Positions 1 to 5,388 are shown, counted from the first letter of the stretch. The stretch is DNA of 8,704 nucleotides from Betaproteobacteria bacterium (GCA_005882235.1 VBCT01000059.1:1-8704), one strand, 5' to 3'. A program made the numbers and translations. The notes: a model not told the origin generated them from the letters alone.

Positions 1-221
1 TAGGGCGTCTCGGCGACGCTGCCCTTCCCGTTCGTGGTGCGATCAAAGGTTTCGTCATGCATCAGCAAGGGGACTTTGTCCGCCGAAAGCATTACGTCGA
101 ACTCCACGCCGCCAAATCCCATTGCGGCCGCCTTGCGAATGCCCGCCAGAGTGTTCTCGGGGGCGAGCGTGCCGCCGCCGCGATGGCCCACTACGCGCGG
201 ATAAGGCCAGGGTCGATGCAT
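1..221 (-). CDS. ugpQ: Glycerophosphodiester phosphodiesterase, N-terminal part (truncated by window edge)
   Basis: Translating the minus strand from the ATG at 219-221 gives 73 residues before the window ends. They carry the hallmark start of the GDPD TIM-barrel family: GHRGGG at residues 12-17 followed by PENT at 21-24, then VEFDV (E40, D42) and LLMHDE (H55). In this family H13, E40, D42 and H55 are the expected metal-binding and acid-base residues. The enzyme hydrolyses glycerophosphodiesters such as glycerophosphocholine to glycerol-3-phosphate plus an alcohol. No signal peptide is visible, so a cytoplasmic UgpQ-type enzyme is more likely than periplasmic GlpQ. The start is supported by the family's usual short N-terminus and by a perfect -10 box about 47 bases upstream; no strong Shine-Dalgarno site is seen. 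The gene is divergent from birA. Family assignment is firm; the UgpQ subtype is less so. Confidence 0.9.
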   Translation of the reverse strand, partial: MHRPWPYPRVVGHRGGGTLAPENTLAGIRKAAAMGFGGVEFDVMLSADKVPLLMHDETFDRTTNGKGSVAETP

Positions 222-267
222 GCTTCGGGTCGCAAGCTGGGAGGTGAAGTCCGGGAGCGGGCTGACT

Positions 268-273
268 ATTATA
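268..273 (-). promoter_or_regulatory. Probable -10 box of the GDPD gene promoter
   Basis: The minus strand reads TATAAT exactly here. Transcription would start near 261, leaving a leader of about 40 bases before the ATG at 221. No convincing -35 hexamer lies 16-18 bases upstream, so the call rests on the perfect -10 match and its position. It lies downstream of the minus-strand terminator at 312-347, so the GDPD gene would be insulated from the upstream small transcript. Confidence 0.5.
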
Positions 274-311
274 GACAACCGACATAGCCGCGATTTCCGG
301 GGGCGCAGGGC

Positions 312-347
312 AAAAAAAAACGGGGGAAGGGAGGGTTTCCCCCGTTT
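312..347 (-). terminator. Rho-independent terminator, minus strand
   Basis: The arms AAACGGGGGAA (318-328) and TTCCCCCGTTT (337-347) are perfect reverse complements of 11 bp around an 8-base loop. On the minus strand the stem is followed by nine consecutive T (positions 320-312), partly inside the stem, which is a textbook intrinsic terminator. On the plus strand only three T follow, so termination should favour minus-strand transcripts. It lies between two divergently transcribed genes, where neither gene needs it. Its stem core is shared with the two hairpins at 2973-3041. Confidence 0.75.
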
Positions 348-424
348 AGCCGCCGTTTGCTGGGCCGGCGGGCAACCTGAAACGCTCAGCGGAAGCTCGT
401 CGCCGGGCGCTATGAAATTACTAT
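312..424 (-). ncRNA. Candidate small regulatory RNA (about 113 nt), unnamed
   Basis: A predicted sigma70 promoter (454-431) and a strong intrinsic terminator (347-312) lie on the same strand and bracket about 113 bases, with +1 predicted at the A complementary to 424. The interval has no ATG or GTG start on this strand; the only potential start is a TTG giving nine codons, so it is probably non-coding. The predicted RNA can form a 5' stem between GGCGAC (404-399) and GUUGCC (376-371). One of its six pairs is G-U in the minus-strand RNA and would be a C-A mismatch in the opposite strand, which weakly favours this orientation. An inner CUGA/UCAG hairpin (389-386 with 380-377) is possible. I recognise no known RNA family. 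It could also be a leaderless relic or chance combination; expression is not shown. Confidence 0.45.
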
Positions 425-430
425 GACGGC

Positions 431-459
431 ATCATATCACCTGACTCGCTGCGGAACAA
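431..459 (-). promoter_or_regulatory. Sigma70-like promoter for the candidate small RNA
   Basis: On the minus strand, TTGTTC (459-454) is followed after exactly 17 bases by TATGAT (436-431). The -10 hexamer matches consensus at five of six positions and is preceded by TG one base upstream, forming an extended -10 (TGATATGAT). The -35 keeps only the TTG. Predicted +1 is the A at 424. The only thing downstream before the terminator is the ORF-free segment 424-312. Confidence 0.5.
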
Positions 460-473
460 TTGAAAATCGACCC

Positions 474-492
474 TTCGTGACTTTTTCACGAA
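474..492. promoter_or_regulatory. Palindromic operator-like site TTCGTGA-N5-TCACGAA
   Basis: The arms TTCGTGA (474-480) and TCACGAA (486-492) are perfect reverse complements separated by CTTTT. The site sits between the -35 of the minus-strand promoter (454-459) and the putative birA promoter (-10 at 529-534), about 15 bases upstream of the first and 37 upstream of the second. A dimeric regulator there could act on both. The half-site resembles the GTGA/TCAC core of CRP/FNR-type sites, but the spacing is five, not six. The cognate protein is unknown. Confidence 0.3.
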
Positions 493-528
493 TCTCTGGA
501 GCCTCCGGCGCGCACGCCCCTCCGATGC

Positions 529-534
529 TAGTAT
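529..534 (+). promoter_or_regulatory. Possible extended -10 promoter of birA
   Basis: TGC-TAGTAT (526-534) fits the extended -10 pattern TGN-TATAAT with two hexamer mismatches. Transcription would begin near 541, about 22 bases before the birA ATG. There is no recognisable -35 at the expected distance, as is tolerated for extended -10 promoters. The first gene of this plus-strand cluster needs a promoter in this region, which is the main support. Confidence 0.3.
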
Positions 535-562
535 CTGTCCGGTTTTTCTCGCGATTTTGCGC

Positions 563-1537
563 ATGGGCACAGCCCCCTTCTCGCTCCTTCGCATGCTGGC
601 TGACGGCAGGTTTCACTCCGGCGAGCGCCTCGGCCGGGCCCTGGGTCTTTCCCGCGCTGGCGTATGGAACCTCATCAGGCGGATCGAAGCGCTGGGTTTG
701 CGCGTATTCAAGGTACGCGGCCGCGGTTACCGGCTGGCCGAGGCTCTCGACCTGTTCAAGCTGGACGCACTCGCGGCGGGATTGAAGAAGGTCTCGCCCG
801 AGCTTCGCGTCGAGGTGCTCGACGAATGCCCGTCCACCAATACCGTTCTTGCCCAGCGTGCCGCCGCGGGCGCGCCGCACGGAACGGTACTCGCTTGTGA
901 ACACCAGAGCGCCGGGCGCGGTCGGCGCGGACATTCCTGGGTCTCCGCGGTCGGAGGAAGCCTGGTGTTCTCCATTCTATGGCGTTTTCCCCGAGGCGCC
1001 GGAGCGCTTGGGGGCTTGAGCCTCGCCGTGGCGGTAGGTGCGGCGAAGGCGCTCGAGCGCCTGGGTACGCATGGCGTGGGAGTCAAATGGCCGAATGATC
1101 TGTATTGCGAGGGGCGCAAGCTCGGCGGGATATTGATCGAGAGTTCCGGCGACATCCTGGGTCCGAGCGCCGTGATCGTGGGCGTCGGTATCAACGTGCG
1201 TCTCGGCACCCGGACGCGCGAGCGGATCGGCGCGCCGGCAACCGACATCGCGAGCCACAGCAAGACAGTGCCGTCGCGGACCGACGTGCTCGTCGCGGCT
1301 CTCGAGTCCATTGCCGGGGTTCTCGCGCGGTTTTCCCGCGAAGGCTTCGCGCCGTTTCGGGAGGAGTGGCTGCAACGCCACGCCTGGAAGGGGAGGCGAG
1401 TCGCCTTGTCGCAGGCCGGCCGGCGTGTGGCCGAAGGCAAGGTCGTCGGAGTCGCGGAAGACGGCGCGCTCATGCTCGATTCGATCGGGGGAATAGAGCG
1501 TTTCCACAGCGGTGAGCTCTCGCTCAGGCCGGGATGA
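563..1537 (+). CDS. birA: Bifunctional biotin-[acetyl-CoA-carboxylase] ligase / biotin operon repressor BirA
   Basis: A 324-residue protein from the ATG at 563; an in-frame TTG at 557 would add two residues. It activates biotin with ATP to biotinyl-5'-AMP and transfers it to the biotin carrier lysine of acetyl-CoA carboxylase. Residues about 5-60 form a winged helix (LLRMLADGRFHSGERLGRAL, then VWNLIRRIEALG), so this is the two-domain type that can also act as repressor. The catalytic core shows STN (91-93), the biotinyl-AMP loop SAGRGRRGHSW (116-126), KWPND (175-179, with K175 matching the catalytic lysine) and GGILIE (188-193). A small C-terminal SH3-like domain follows (RRVALSQAG...AEGKVVGVAEDGALML). 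Length fits the E. coli-type family (321 aa). No clear Shine-Dalgarno precedes the start. The stop overlaps the coaX start as ATGA, implying translational coupling. Confidence 0.96.
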   Translation: MGTAPFSLLRMLADGRFHSGERLGRALGLSRAGVWNLIRRIEALGLRVFKVRGRGYRLAEALDLFKLDALAAGLKKVSPELRVEVLDECPSTNTVLAQRAAAGAPHGTVLACEHQSAGRGRRGHSWVSAVGGSLVFSILWRFPRGAGALGGLSLAVAVGAAKALERLGTHGVGVKWPNDLYCEGRKLGGILIESSGDILGPSAVIVGVGINVRLGTRTRERIGAPATDIASHSKTVPSRTDVLVAALESIAGVLARFSREGFAPFREEWLQRHAWKGRRVALSQAGRRVAEGKVVGVAEDGALMLDSIGGIERFHSGELSLRPG

Positions 1538-2253
1538 TCCTCGCGGTCGACTGCGGCAATTCGCGGCTGAAATGGGGGCTGCACGAGAACGGGGGCTGGC
1601 GCAAAACCGGCGCGGTGCCGCTCTCGGAGATGGGCCGCCTGGAGAAGAGCTGGAGGAGACTCGTGCCTGCCGACAAGGTCGTCGTCGCGAACGTCGCGGG
1701 GCGATCCGTGCGTAACAGGCTGGAAACCCTGTTCGCCCGACGATCCATGGTCCCCGCCTGGGTAAAGGCGAAGCGGCACGAGTGCGGAGTCACGAACGGC
1801 TATGGGCGGCCGGACCAGCTCGGGCCTGACCGCTGGGCCGCGCTGATCGGAGCCTGGTCGATTCTCCGCGGCCCGTGCCTCGTGGTCACCGCGGGCACTG
1901 CAACCACGGTGGATGTCTTGAGGGGCGACGGAAGATTCGTCGGCGGCGTGATTCTTCCCGGCCTCGATCTCATGAAACGCTCGCTTACCCGTGGCACCGC
2001 GGAACTTCCGTTCGCAAGAGGGCGATTTTCCGCAGAGCCTCGAAATACCGCGGATGCCATCGAAACCGGCTGTTTGCTCGCGCAGGCCGGGGCGATAGAG
2101 CGCGCTTTCGCGACGATGGAACATGGGGCAGCTTGCGTGCTCGCTGGGGGAGCCGCTCGCCGGATCGCCCGGCACCTCAACATTCCCGTGCGGCTCGTTG
2201 ATAATCTGGTGCTGGAAGGCCTCGTCCGAATTTCACAGGACGCGGTGAAATGA
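1534..2253 (+). CDS. coaX: Type III pantothenate kinase CoaX
   Basis: A 239-residue ASKHA-fold kinase that phosphorylates pantothenate, the first step of coenzyme A synthesis; the type III enzyme is not feedback-inhibited by CoA and often needs a monovalent cation (family knowledge). Visible motifs are the N-terminal phosphate loop VDCGNSRLKW (residues 5-14, catalytic D6), VANVAG (51-56), LGPDRWAALIG (96-106), the second phosphate loop TAGTATTVD (119-127), GGVILPG (137-143), and NTADAIETG (171-179), all expected in CoaX. The start ATG at 1534 overlaps the birA stop by four bases, which fixes it. The birA-coaX pair is common in Betaproteobacteria; the Bordetella pertussis homologue was first described as Bvg accessory factor (Baf). 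Nothing is missing or unusual. Confidence 0.95.
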   Translation: MILAVDCGNSRLKWGLHENGGWRKTGAVPLSEMGRLEKSWRRLVPADKVVVANVAGRSVRNRLETLFARRSMVPAWVKAKRHECGVTNGYGRPDQLGPDRWAALIGAWSILRGPCLVVTAGTATTVDVLRGDGRFVGGVILPGLDLMKRSLTRGTAELPFARGRFSAEPRNTADAIETGCLLAQAGAIERAFATMEHGAACVLAGGAARRIARHLNIPVRLVDNLVLEGLVRISQDAVK

Positions 2254-2266
2254 CCCGCGCGAAATC

Positions 2267-2965
2267 GTGAAAACCGTAACTTTCCTGCTGTTGTTCGCAA
2301 ATCTCGGTCTTTTCGCCTGGTTCTATTTTGGCGCCGGGCGTACATCGGACGAGCCGCAGCTGATGGATCAGCAGCTCAACCCGCAGGCGATCCGATTGCT
2401 CCGTGCCGATCAGCTTGCCGCGCTTGCCACTGAGAGAACGAAGCAGACCGTCGAGCGCGCCAAACCGCCGCCCAAGGCGAACGTCGCCGCGTGCCTTGAG
2501 CTCGGCGCGTTCAACCCGGGCGACGCGGCGCGCGTGCAACTGGCGCTCGAGCCGCTTGCCCTCGGGTCGAGACTCTCCCAGCGGCGCGCGGAAGAAATCG
2601 CGAGCTACTGGGTAGTCATGCCGCCGCAACGCAACCGGCAGGCGGCAAACCAGAAGGCCGCCGAGCTCAAGAAGCTCGGCGTCGAAGACTTCTATATCGT
2701 GCAGGAAGATTCCAAGTTCCGATTTGCGATTTCCCTGGGCGTGTTCAAAACCGAGGAGGCAGCGCGGTCGCGGCTCGCAGAATTGCGCAAAAAGGGCGTT
2801 CGAACGGCCCGGGTCGATCCACGGGAAACATCCGTGCAGAAGGTCTACTTTGTTGTTCGCGAAGTCCCCGATGCGCTGGTCTCGAGACTGAACGACTTGC
2901 GCCAGAGCTTTGCGGGCAGCGAGCTGAAGGACTGCCCGCCGGAGGAGAAGCGCAAAGGGAATTAG
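2267..2965 (+). CDS. Membrane-anchored SPOR-domain protein
   Basis: A 232-residue protein starting at GTG 2267, 13 bases after coaX; an ATG at 2250 in another frame stops after six codons. Residues 5-22 (TFLLLFANLGLFAWFYFG) form one N-terminal transmembrane helix, so the rest is probably periplasmic. A low-complexity linker (about 24-75) includes KPPPKAN. Residues about 113-198 fit a SPOR fold: SYWVVMPPQ, a helix with ELKKLG, DFYIVQ, FRFAISLGVFKTEEAARSRLAELRKKG, and YFVVRE. SPOR domains bind denuded septal peptidoglycan glycans. The stretch LELGAFNPGDAARVQLAL (78-95) looks like part of a second, degenerate SPOR-like half. Two cysteines (76, 223) flank the domain and could pair. The gene is probably cotranscribed with birA and coaX. 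Family is reasonably sure; exact role is unknown. Confidence 0.85.
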   Translation: MKTVTFLLLFANLGLFAWFYFGAGRTSDEPQLMDQQLNPQAIRLLRADQLAALATERTKQTVERAKPPPKANVAACLELGAFNPGDAARVQLALEPLALGSRLSQRRAEEIASYWVVMPPQRNRQAANQKAAELKKLGVEDFYIVQEDSKFRFAISLGVFKTEEAARSRLAELRKKGVRTARVDPRETSVQKVYFVVREVPDALVSRLNDLRQSFAGSELKDCPPEEKRKGN

Positions 2966-2972
2966 GAGGGGT

Positions 2973-2998
2973 AACGGGGGAACCTTGGTTCCCCCGTT
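2973..2998. terminator. Near-perfect 12-bp hairpin, possible bidirectional terminator (first copy)
   Basis: AACGGGGGAACC (2973-2984) is the exact reverse complement of GGTTCCCCCGTT (2987-2998), with only TT between. In RNA the loop would open to at least four bases. It begins eight bases after the SPOR gene stop and lies beyond the rfaE2 stop, so it could end both transcripts. Neither strand has a downstream T tract, so it is not a canonical intrinsic terminator. Protection of 3' ends or rho-assisted termination is possible. Confidence 0.45.
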
Positions 2999-3013
2999 CG
3001 TATCAGCAGGGGT

Positions 3014-3041
3014 AACGGGGGAACCTTCAGGTTCCCCTGTT
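3014..3041. terminator. 12-bp hairpin overlapping the rfaE2 3' end (second copy)
   Basis: AACGGGGGAACC (3014-3025) pairs with GGTTCCCCTGTT (3030-3041) with one mismatch, which is G-U in the plus-strand RNA and A-C in the minus-strand RNA; the loop is TTCA. Folding is therefore slightly stronger in the plus-strand transcript (from coaX and the SPOR gene) than in rfaE2 mRNA. The minus-strand copy contains the rfaE2 stop codon at 3027-3029. No T tract follows on either strand. Confidence 0.45.
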
Positions 3042-3527
3042 CCTATTCGGAGCACCGAGAATCTTCTCCAGCAGCGCGGTCGTCGAGCGTTGGTGCCTGA
3101 AGGGGATCGAATGCACGCTTCCGCCCCAGCCGCGCACTTCGGCGGCTCCGACCATCGCTTCGGGCTTCCAGTCGCCGCCCTTGGCGAGGACCTCCGGCCG
3201 GCAGGCAAGTATCAGCGCGAGCGGCGTAGCCTCGTCGAACCACGTCACCAGATGGACGGATTCAAGCGCCGCGACCACCGCCATGCGGTCGGCGAGCGGG
3301 TTGAACGGGCGCTCCTCGCCTTTGCCGAGGCGCCTCGCCGACACGTCGCCGTTGACTGCGACCAGAAGCGTCGCCCCCAGGCAACTCGCTTCGGCGAGGT
3401 AGGTGACGTGCCCGCGATGCAGGATGTCGAACACGCCGTTGGTGAAGACGAGCGGTCGTGCAAGGGATCCGAGCCGCGCCGCAAGCTCCTGGGGCGGGCA
3501 CATCTTCCGCTCGAAAGGGGCCTCCAT
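3027..3527 (-). CDS. rfaE2: D-glycero-beta-D-manno-heptose 1-phosphate adenylyltransferase RfaE2
   Basis: A 166-residue stand-alone nucleotidyltransferase, equal to the C-terminal half of fused HldE. It transfers AMP from ATP to heptose-1-phosphate to make ADP-heptose for the LPS inner core, in the cytoplasm. Motifs: VFTNGVFDILHRGHVTYL (27-44, with the HxGH adenylylation site at 37-40), VAVNGD (57-61), RPFNPLADRMAVVAALESV (73-91), KGGDW (116-120) and RSTTALLEKI (147-156), which replaces the more usual HSTT. The ATG at 3525-3527 has AGG about seven bases upstream; M9 (3503) is an alternative. The last residues, about 161-166 (NRNRGT), are encoded inside the hairpin repeat copy and lie past the conserved domain. 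The kinase half (RfaE1) is not in this window. It is convergent with the SPOR gene and divergent from the peroxidase gene. Confidence 0.95.
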   Translation of the reverse strand: MEAPFERKMCPPQELAARLGSLARPLVFTNGVFDILHRGHVTYLAEASCLGATLLVAVNGDVSARRLGKGEERPFNPLADRMAVVAALESVHLVTWFDEATPLALILACRPEVLAKGGDWKPEAMVGAAEVRGWGGSVHSIPFRHQRSTTALLEKILGAPNRNRGT

Positions 3528-3537
3528 CTCGCCTATT

Positions 3538-3566
3538 TTGACAGAACGACCCGCCGGTTGTAACTT
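3538..3566 (+). promoter_or_regulatory. Probable sigma70 promoter of the peroxidase gene
   Basis: A perfect -35 hexamer TTGACA (3538-3543) is followed after 17 bases by TAACTT (3561-3566), a weak -10 with three matches. Predicted +1 is near 3573, about 24 bases before the ATG at 3597. The perfect -35, exact spacing and position in the 69-bp divergent gap to rfaE2 support it. Confidence 0.5.
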
Positions 3567-3596
3567 AGGCTGACCTCATTTCCGGATTTTCCGCCG

Positions 3597-4139
3597 ATGC
3601 GTATTCCCGCACTGTTGCTCGCCGCCTCGATCTCCGCGCCCGCGCTCGCCGCGTGCCCGCCGCTGATCAACCATACCCTTCCGAGCCTTGCCGACCAGGT
3701 CACGCCGCTGTGCCAATTCGAGGGCAAGGTGCTGCTCGTGGTGAATACCGCGAGTCAATGCGGGTACACGCCCCAGTACGAAGGACTGGAGACGCTGTAC
3801 CGCCGCTACCGGGACAGGGGCCTTGTCGTGCTGGGCTTCCCCGCCAACGATTTCGGCGGCCAGGAACCGGGGGGCAACCGCGAGATCGCCAAATTTTGCG
3901 AGGTCAACTACGGCGTGAGCTTCCCGATGTTCGCCAAATCCGGTGTGTCGGCGGGCAACGCCAACCCCCTGTACGCGACGCTTGCCGCGAAGACCGGCGA
4001 GCGCCCTCGGTGGAACTTCCACAAATACCTGATCGACCGTTCGGGGGAGAAAGTGCTGTCTTTCGGCAGCGGAGTGACGCCCGGCGACAGCAAGCTCGTC
4101 GGAGAGATCGAGCGGATGCTGTCCGAACGCAAACCCTAG
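3597..4139 (+). CDS. Exported glutathione peroxidase-like thiol peroxidase
   Basis: A 180-residue GPx-family protein that reduces hydrogen and lipid peroxides through a cysteine. Residues 1-19 are a signal sequence, and L17-A18-A19-C20 also fits a lipobox, so the product is either a periplasmic protein or a lipoprotein anchored at C20. The mature domain has VNTASQCGYTPQY (49-61, peroxidatic C55), GFPANDFGGQEPG (80-92, Q89), KFC (99-101, C101 at the place of the resolving cysteine in thioredoxin-dependent members) and RWNFHKYLID (138-147, W139 and N140). The Cys-Gln-Trp-Asn tetrad is complete. The common NQF after GFP is NDF here. Most bacterial homologues (BtuE/Gpx) are cytoplasmic and about 160-185 aa, so a signal peptide within 180 aa means a compact mature domain. 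Thioredoxin or another periplasmic thiol may be the real reductant, not glutathione. Confidence 0.92.
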   Translation: MRIPALLLAASISAPALAACPPLINHTLPSLADQVTPLCQFEGKVLLVVNTASQCGYTPQYEGLETLYRRYRDRGLVVLGFPANDFGGQEPGGNREIAKFCEVNYGVSFPMFAKSGVSAGNANPLYATLAAKTGERPRWNFHKYLIDRSGEKVLSFGSGVTPGDSKLVGEIERMLSERKP

Positions 4140-4159
4140 ACGCGGTTTCGGACCCGTTC

Positions 4160-4765
4160 CTATTTCTTGGCGGGCGGAACGACGTACTCGAAAACGCGGA
4201 CGACCTTTTGCACCCCTCCGGTGCCGCGCGCGACCTCGGTCGCGGCGTCCGCTTCTTCGCGCGTGACCAATCCGAGCAAAAACACGACCCCTGCCTCGGT
4301 CACGACCTTGATATCGGTAGGCCGAACCTTCCCGTTTCCGAGAAAATTGCCTTTGACCTTGCTGGTGATGTAGGCATCGTTGCTGCGGGACGCAGCAGAG
4401 CTCGCGCCCGCGATCTGCAGCTCGTTGACCACGGTCTTCACCTGCGGTATTTCGCTCACGATTTTTTCCACGTCCGCTTTTGCCTGCGCAGTGGGCACTT
4501 CGCCGGTGAGCAGCACCGTGTAATTGTAGCTGGTGAAGTTGATGTGTCCCTGACCCTTGAGCGCCTCGCCGACGCGGCTGCCCGCGGTGAATTCGATCCG
4601 CTGATCAGTGAACATCACTTCAGCCTGGCGACGATCGGCCGCGAGGACGACTCCCGTTGCCACCCCGCCGACAATGAGCGCATCGACGCAGGCTTGCAGC
4701 GTCGCGGCCGAAACGAAGATCAGCGCCACCGCCGCGTATCGCTTCGCCGCCGGACAGTTTTTCAT
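4160..4765 (-). CDS. dolP: Dual BON-domain outer-membrane lipoprotein (DolP/YraP-like)
   Basis: A 201-residue protein from the ATG at 4763-4765, whose ATGA overlaps the stop of the upstream SIS gene. An in-frame ATG 36 bases further upstream would lie inside that gene and spoil the signal peptide. Residues 1-25 are a lipoprotein signal (basic KNCPAAKRY, hydrophobic core, lipobox LQAC with C26). Residue 27 is V, not D, so outer-membrane sorting is expected. Two BON domains follow: about 50-118 (GEALKGQGHINFTSYNYTVL...VVNEL) and about 129-196 (DAYITSKVKGNFLG...GVVFLLGLVTREEADAA...VQKVVRVFEY). E. coli DolP (about 191 aa) has the same layout, binds anionic phospholipids and supports outer-membrane integrity. 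Gene order lpoA-yraN-SIS-BON matches the E. coli locus, supporting orthology. It is convergent with the peroxidase gene, 20 bp away. Confidence 0.92.
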   Translation of the reverse strand: MKNCPAAKRYAAVALIFVSAATLQACVDALIVGGVATGVVLAADRRQAEVMFTDQRIEFTAGSRVGEALKGQGHINFTSYNYTVLLTGEVPTAQAKADVEKIVSEIPQVKTVVNELQIAGASSAASRSNDAYITSKVKGNFLGNGKVRPTDIKVVTEAGVVFLLGLVTREEADAATEVARGTGGVQKVVRVFEYVVPPAKK

Positions 4766-5388
4766 TCGGCCCCCAACAACATGCAATCGATGCCGTCGCA
4801 AAGGCAGTGAAGGGTGAGAAGATGCACTTCCTGAATGCGGGCAGTTTGCGAGTGGGGTACGCAGATATGCACGTCTTCCGAAGCGAGCAGCTTTCCGATC
4901 TCGCCTCCGCCGCGGCCGGTAAGGGCGACCACGCGCATCTCACGCTCGTGTGCCGCCGAGACCGCGCGAGCGACGTTTTTTGAGTTGCCGCTCGTGGAAA
5001 TACCGAGGAGCACGTCACCCGCCTGACCCAGGGCCGCGAGCTGCTTGGAGAATACCTGCTCGTATTCGTAGTCGTTTGCGATCGCGGTCAAGGTGGAGGT
5101 GTCGGTCGTCAGCGCAATCGCGGCGAGCCCGGGACGCTCGCGCTCGAAGCGGTTGAGCAGCTCAGCGGAAAAATGCTGGGCATCGGCGGCGGAGCCGCCG
5201 TTCCCGCACGCGAGGATCTTGCCGTTGGCGAGCAGGCATTTCACCATGATTTCCGTGGCGCGGGCGATCGGGTCGGCGAGCGCGTCGTGCGCTTTCAGCT
5301 TCAGTTGAGCGCTGTCGTCGAACTGGCGGCGGATGCGCGCCAGAAGGTCTACGCTGTCCTCGGCCGGCCGGGCGGTGACGGCTTTCAT
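4762..5388 (-). CDS. gmhA: SIS-domain phosphoheptose isomerase (GmhA), at the DiaA/YraO locus position
   Basis: A 208-residue SIS protein. Motifs: ACGNGGSAADAQHFSAELLNRF (60-81), TAIANDYEYEQVFSKQL (101-117), GDVLLGISTSGNSKNV (124-139), ALTGRGGGEIGKL (155-167) and ARIQEVHLLTLHCLCD (183-198). GmhA converts sedoheptulose-7-phosphate to D-glycero-D-manno-heptose-7-phosphate for LPS. The residues matching E. coli GmhA H61, E65, Q172 and H180 are all present (H72, E76, Q186, H194), while the position of D169 is A183. Several stretches (NRFERERPGLAAIAL, ARIQEVHLLTLHCLCD) and the gene order resemble E. coli DiaA, a DnaA-binding replication regulator, which as I recall lacks the E65 and H180 equivalents. 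I therefore favour an active isomerase; a dual or DiaA role cannot be excluded. AAGG lies just upstream of the ATG. It is 79 bp downstream of yraN and overlaps the BON gene by four bases. Confidence 0.85.
   Translation of the reverse strand: MKAVTARPAEDSVDLLARIRRQFDDSAQLKLKAHDALADPIARATEIMVKCLLANGKILACGNGGSAADAQHFSAELLNRFERERPGLAAIALTTDTSTLTAIANDYEYEQVFSKQLAALGQAGDVLLGISTSGNSKNVARAVSAAHEREMRVVALTGRGGGEIGKLLASEDVHICVPHSQTARIQEVHLLTLHCLCDGIDCMLLGAE

Larger units (their letters stand above)
2967..3046. repeat. Tandem direct repeat of a hairpin unit (period 41 bp, two copies)
   Basis: The sequence AGGGGTAACGGGGGAACCTT occurs at 2967-2986 and again at 3008-3027, a 41-bp period. Each copy continues with the reverse complement of its own core, so each is an inverted repeat as well. 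After the core the copies diverge slightly: TTGG versus TTCAGG in the loop, CCCCCGTT versus CCCCTGTT in the right arm, and TTCGTAT versus TTCCTAT after it. The array lies between two convergent genes and its second copy reaches into the rfaE2 coding sequence. The stem core AACGGGGGAA is shared with the hairpin at 318-347, giving three copies in the window. Confidence 0.85.

Noticed and set aside
727..2175. A 482-codon open frame on the minus strand opposite birA and coaX.
   Set aside because: The translation is rich in R, P, S and A with no domain, and both real genes on the plus strand have complete motif sets; it is a shadow frame.
3530..3561. Possible minus-strand promoter for rfaE2 (TTACAA, 17 bp, CAAAAT).
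   Set aside because: Both hexamers are weak and the start would fall within a few bases of the ATG, so it is no better than chance next to the clear plus-strand promoter.
4140..4159. Gap between the convergent peroxidase and BON genes, searched for a terminator.
   Set aside because: Only 20 bases, with no inverted repeat or T tract visible.
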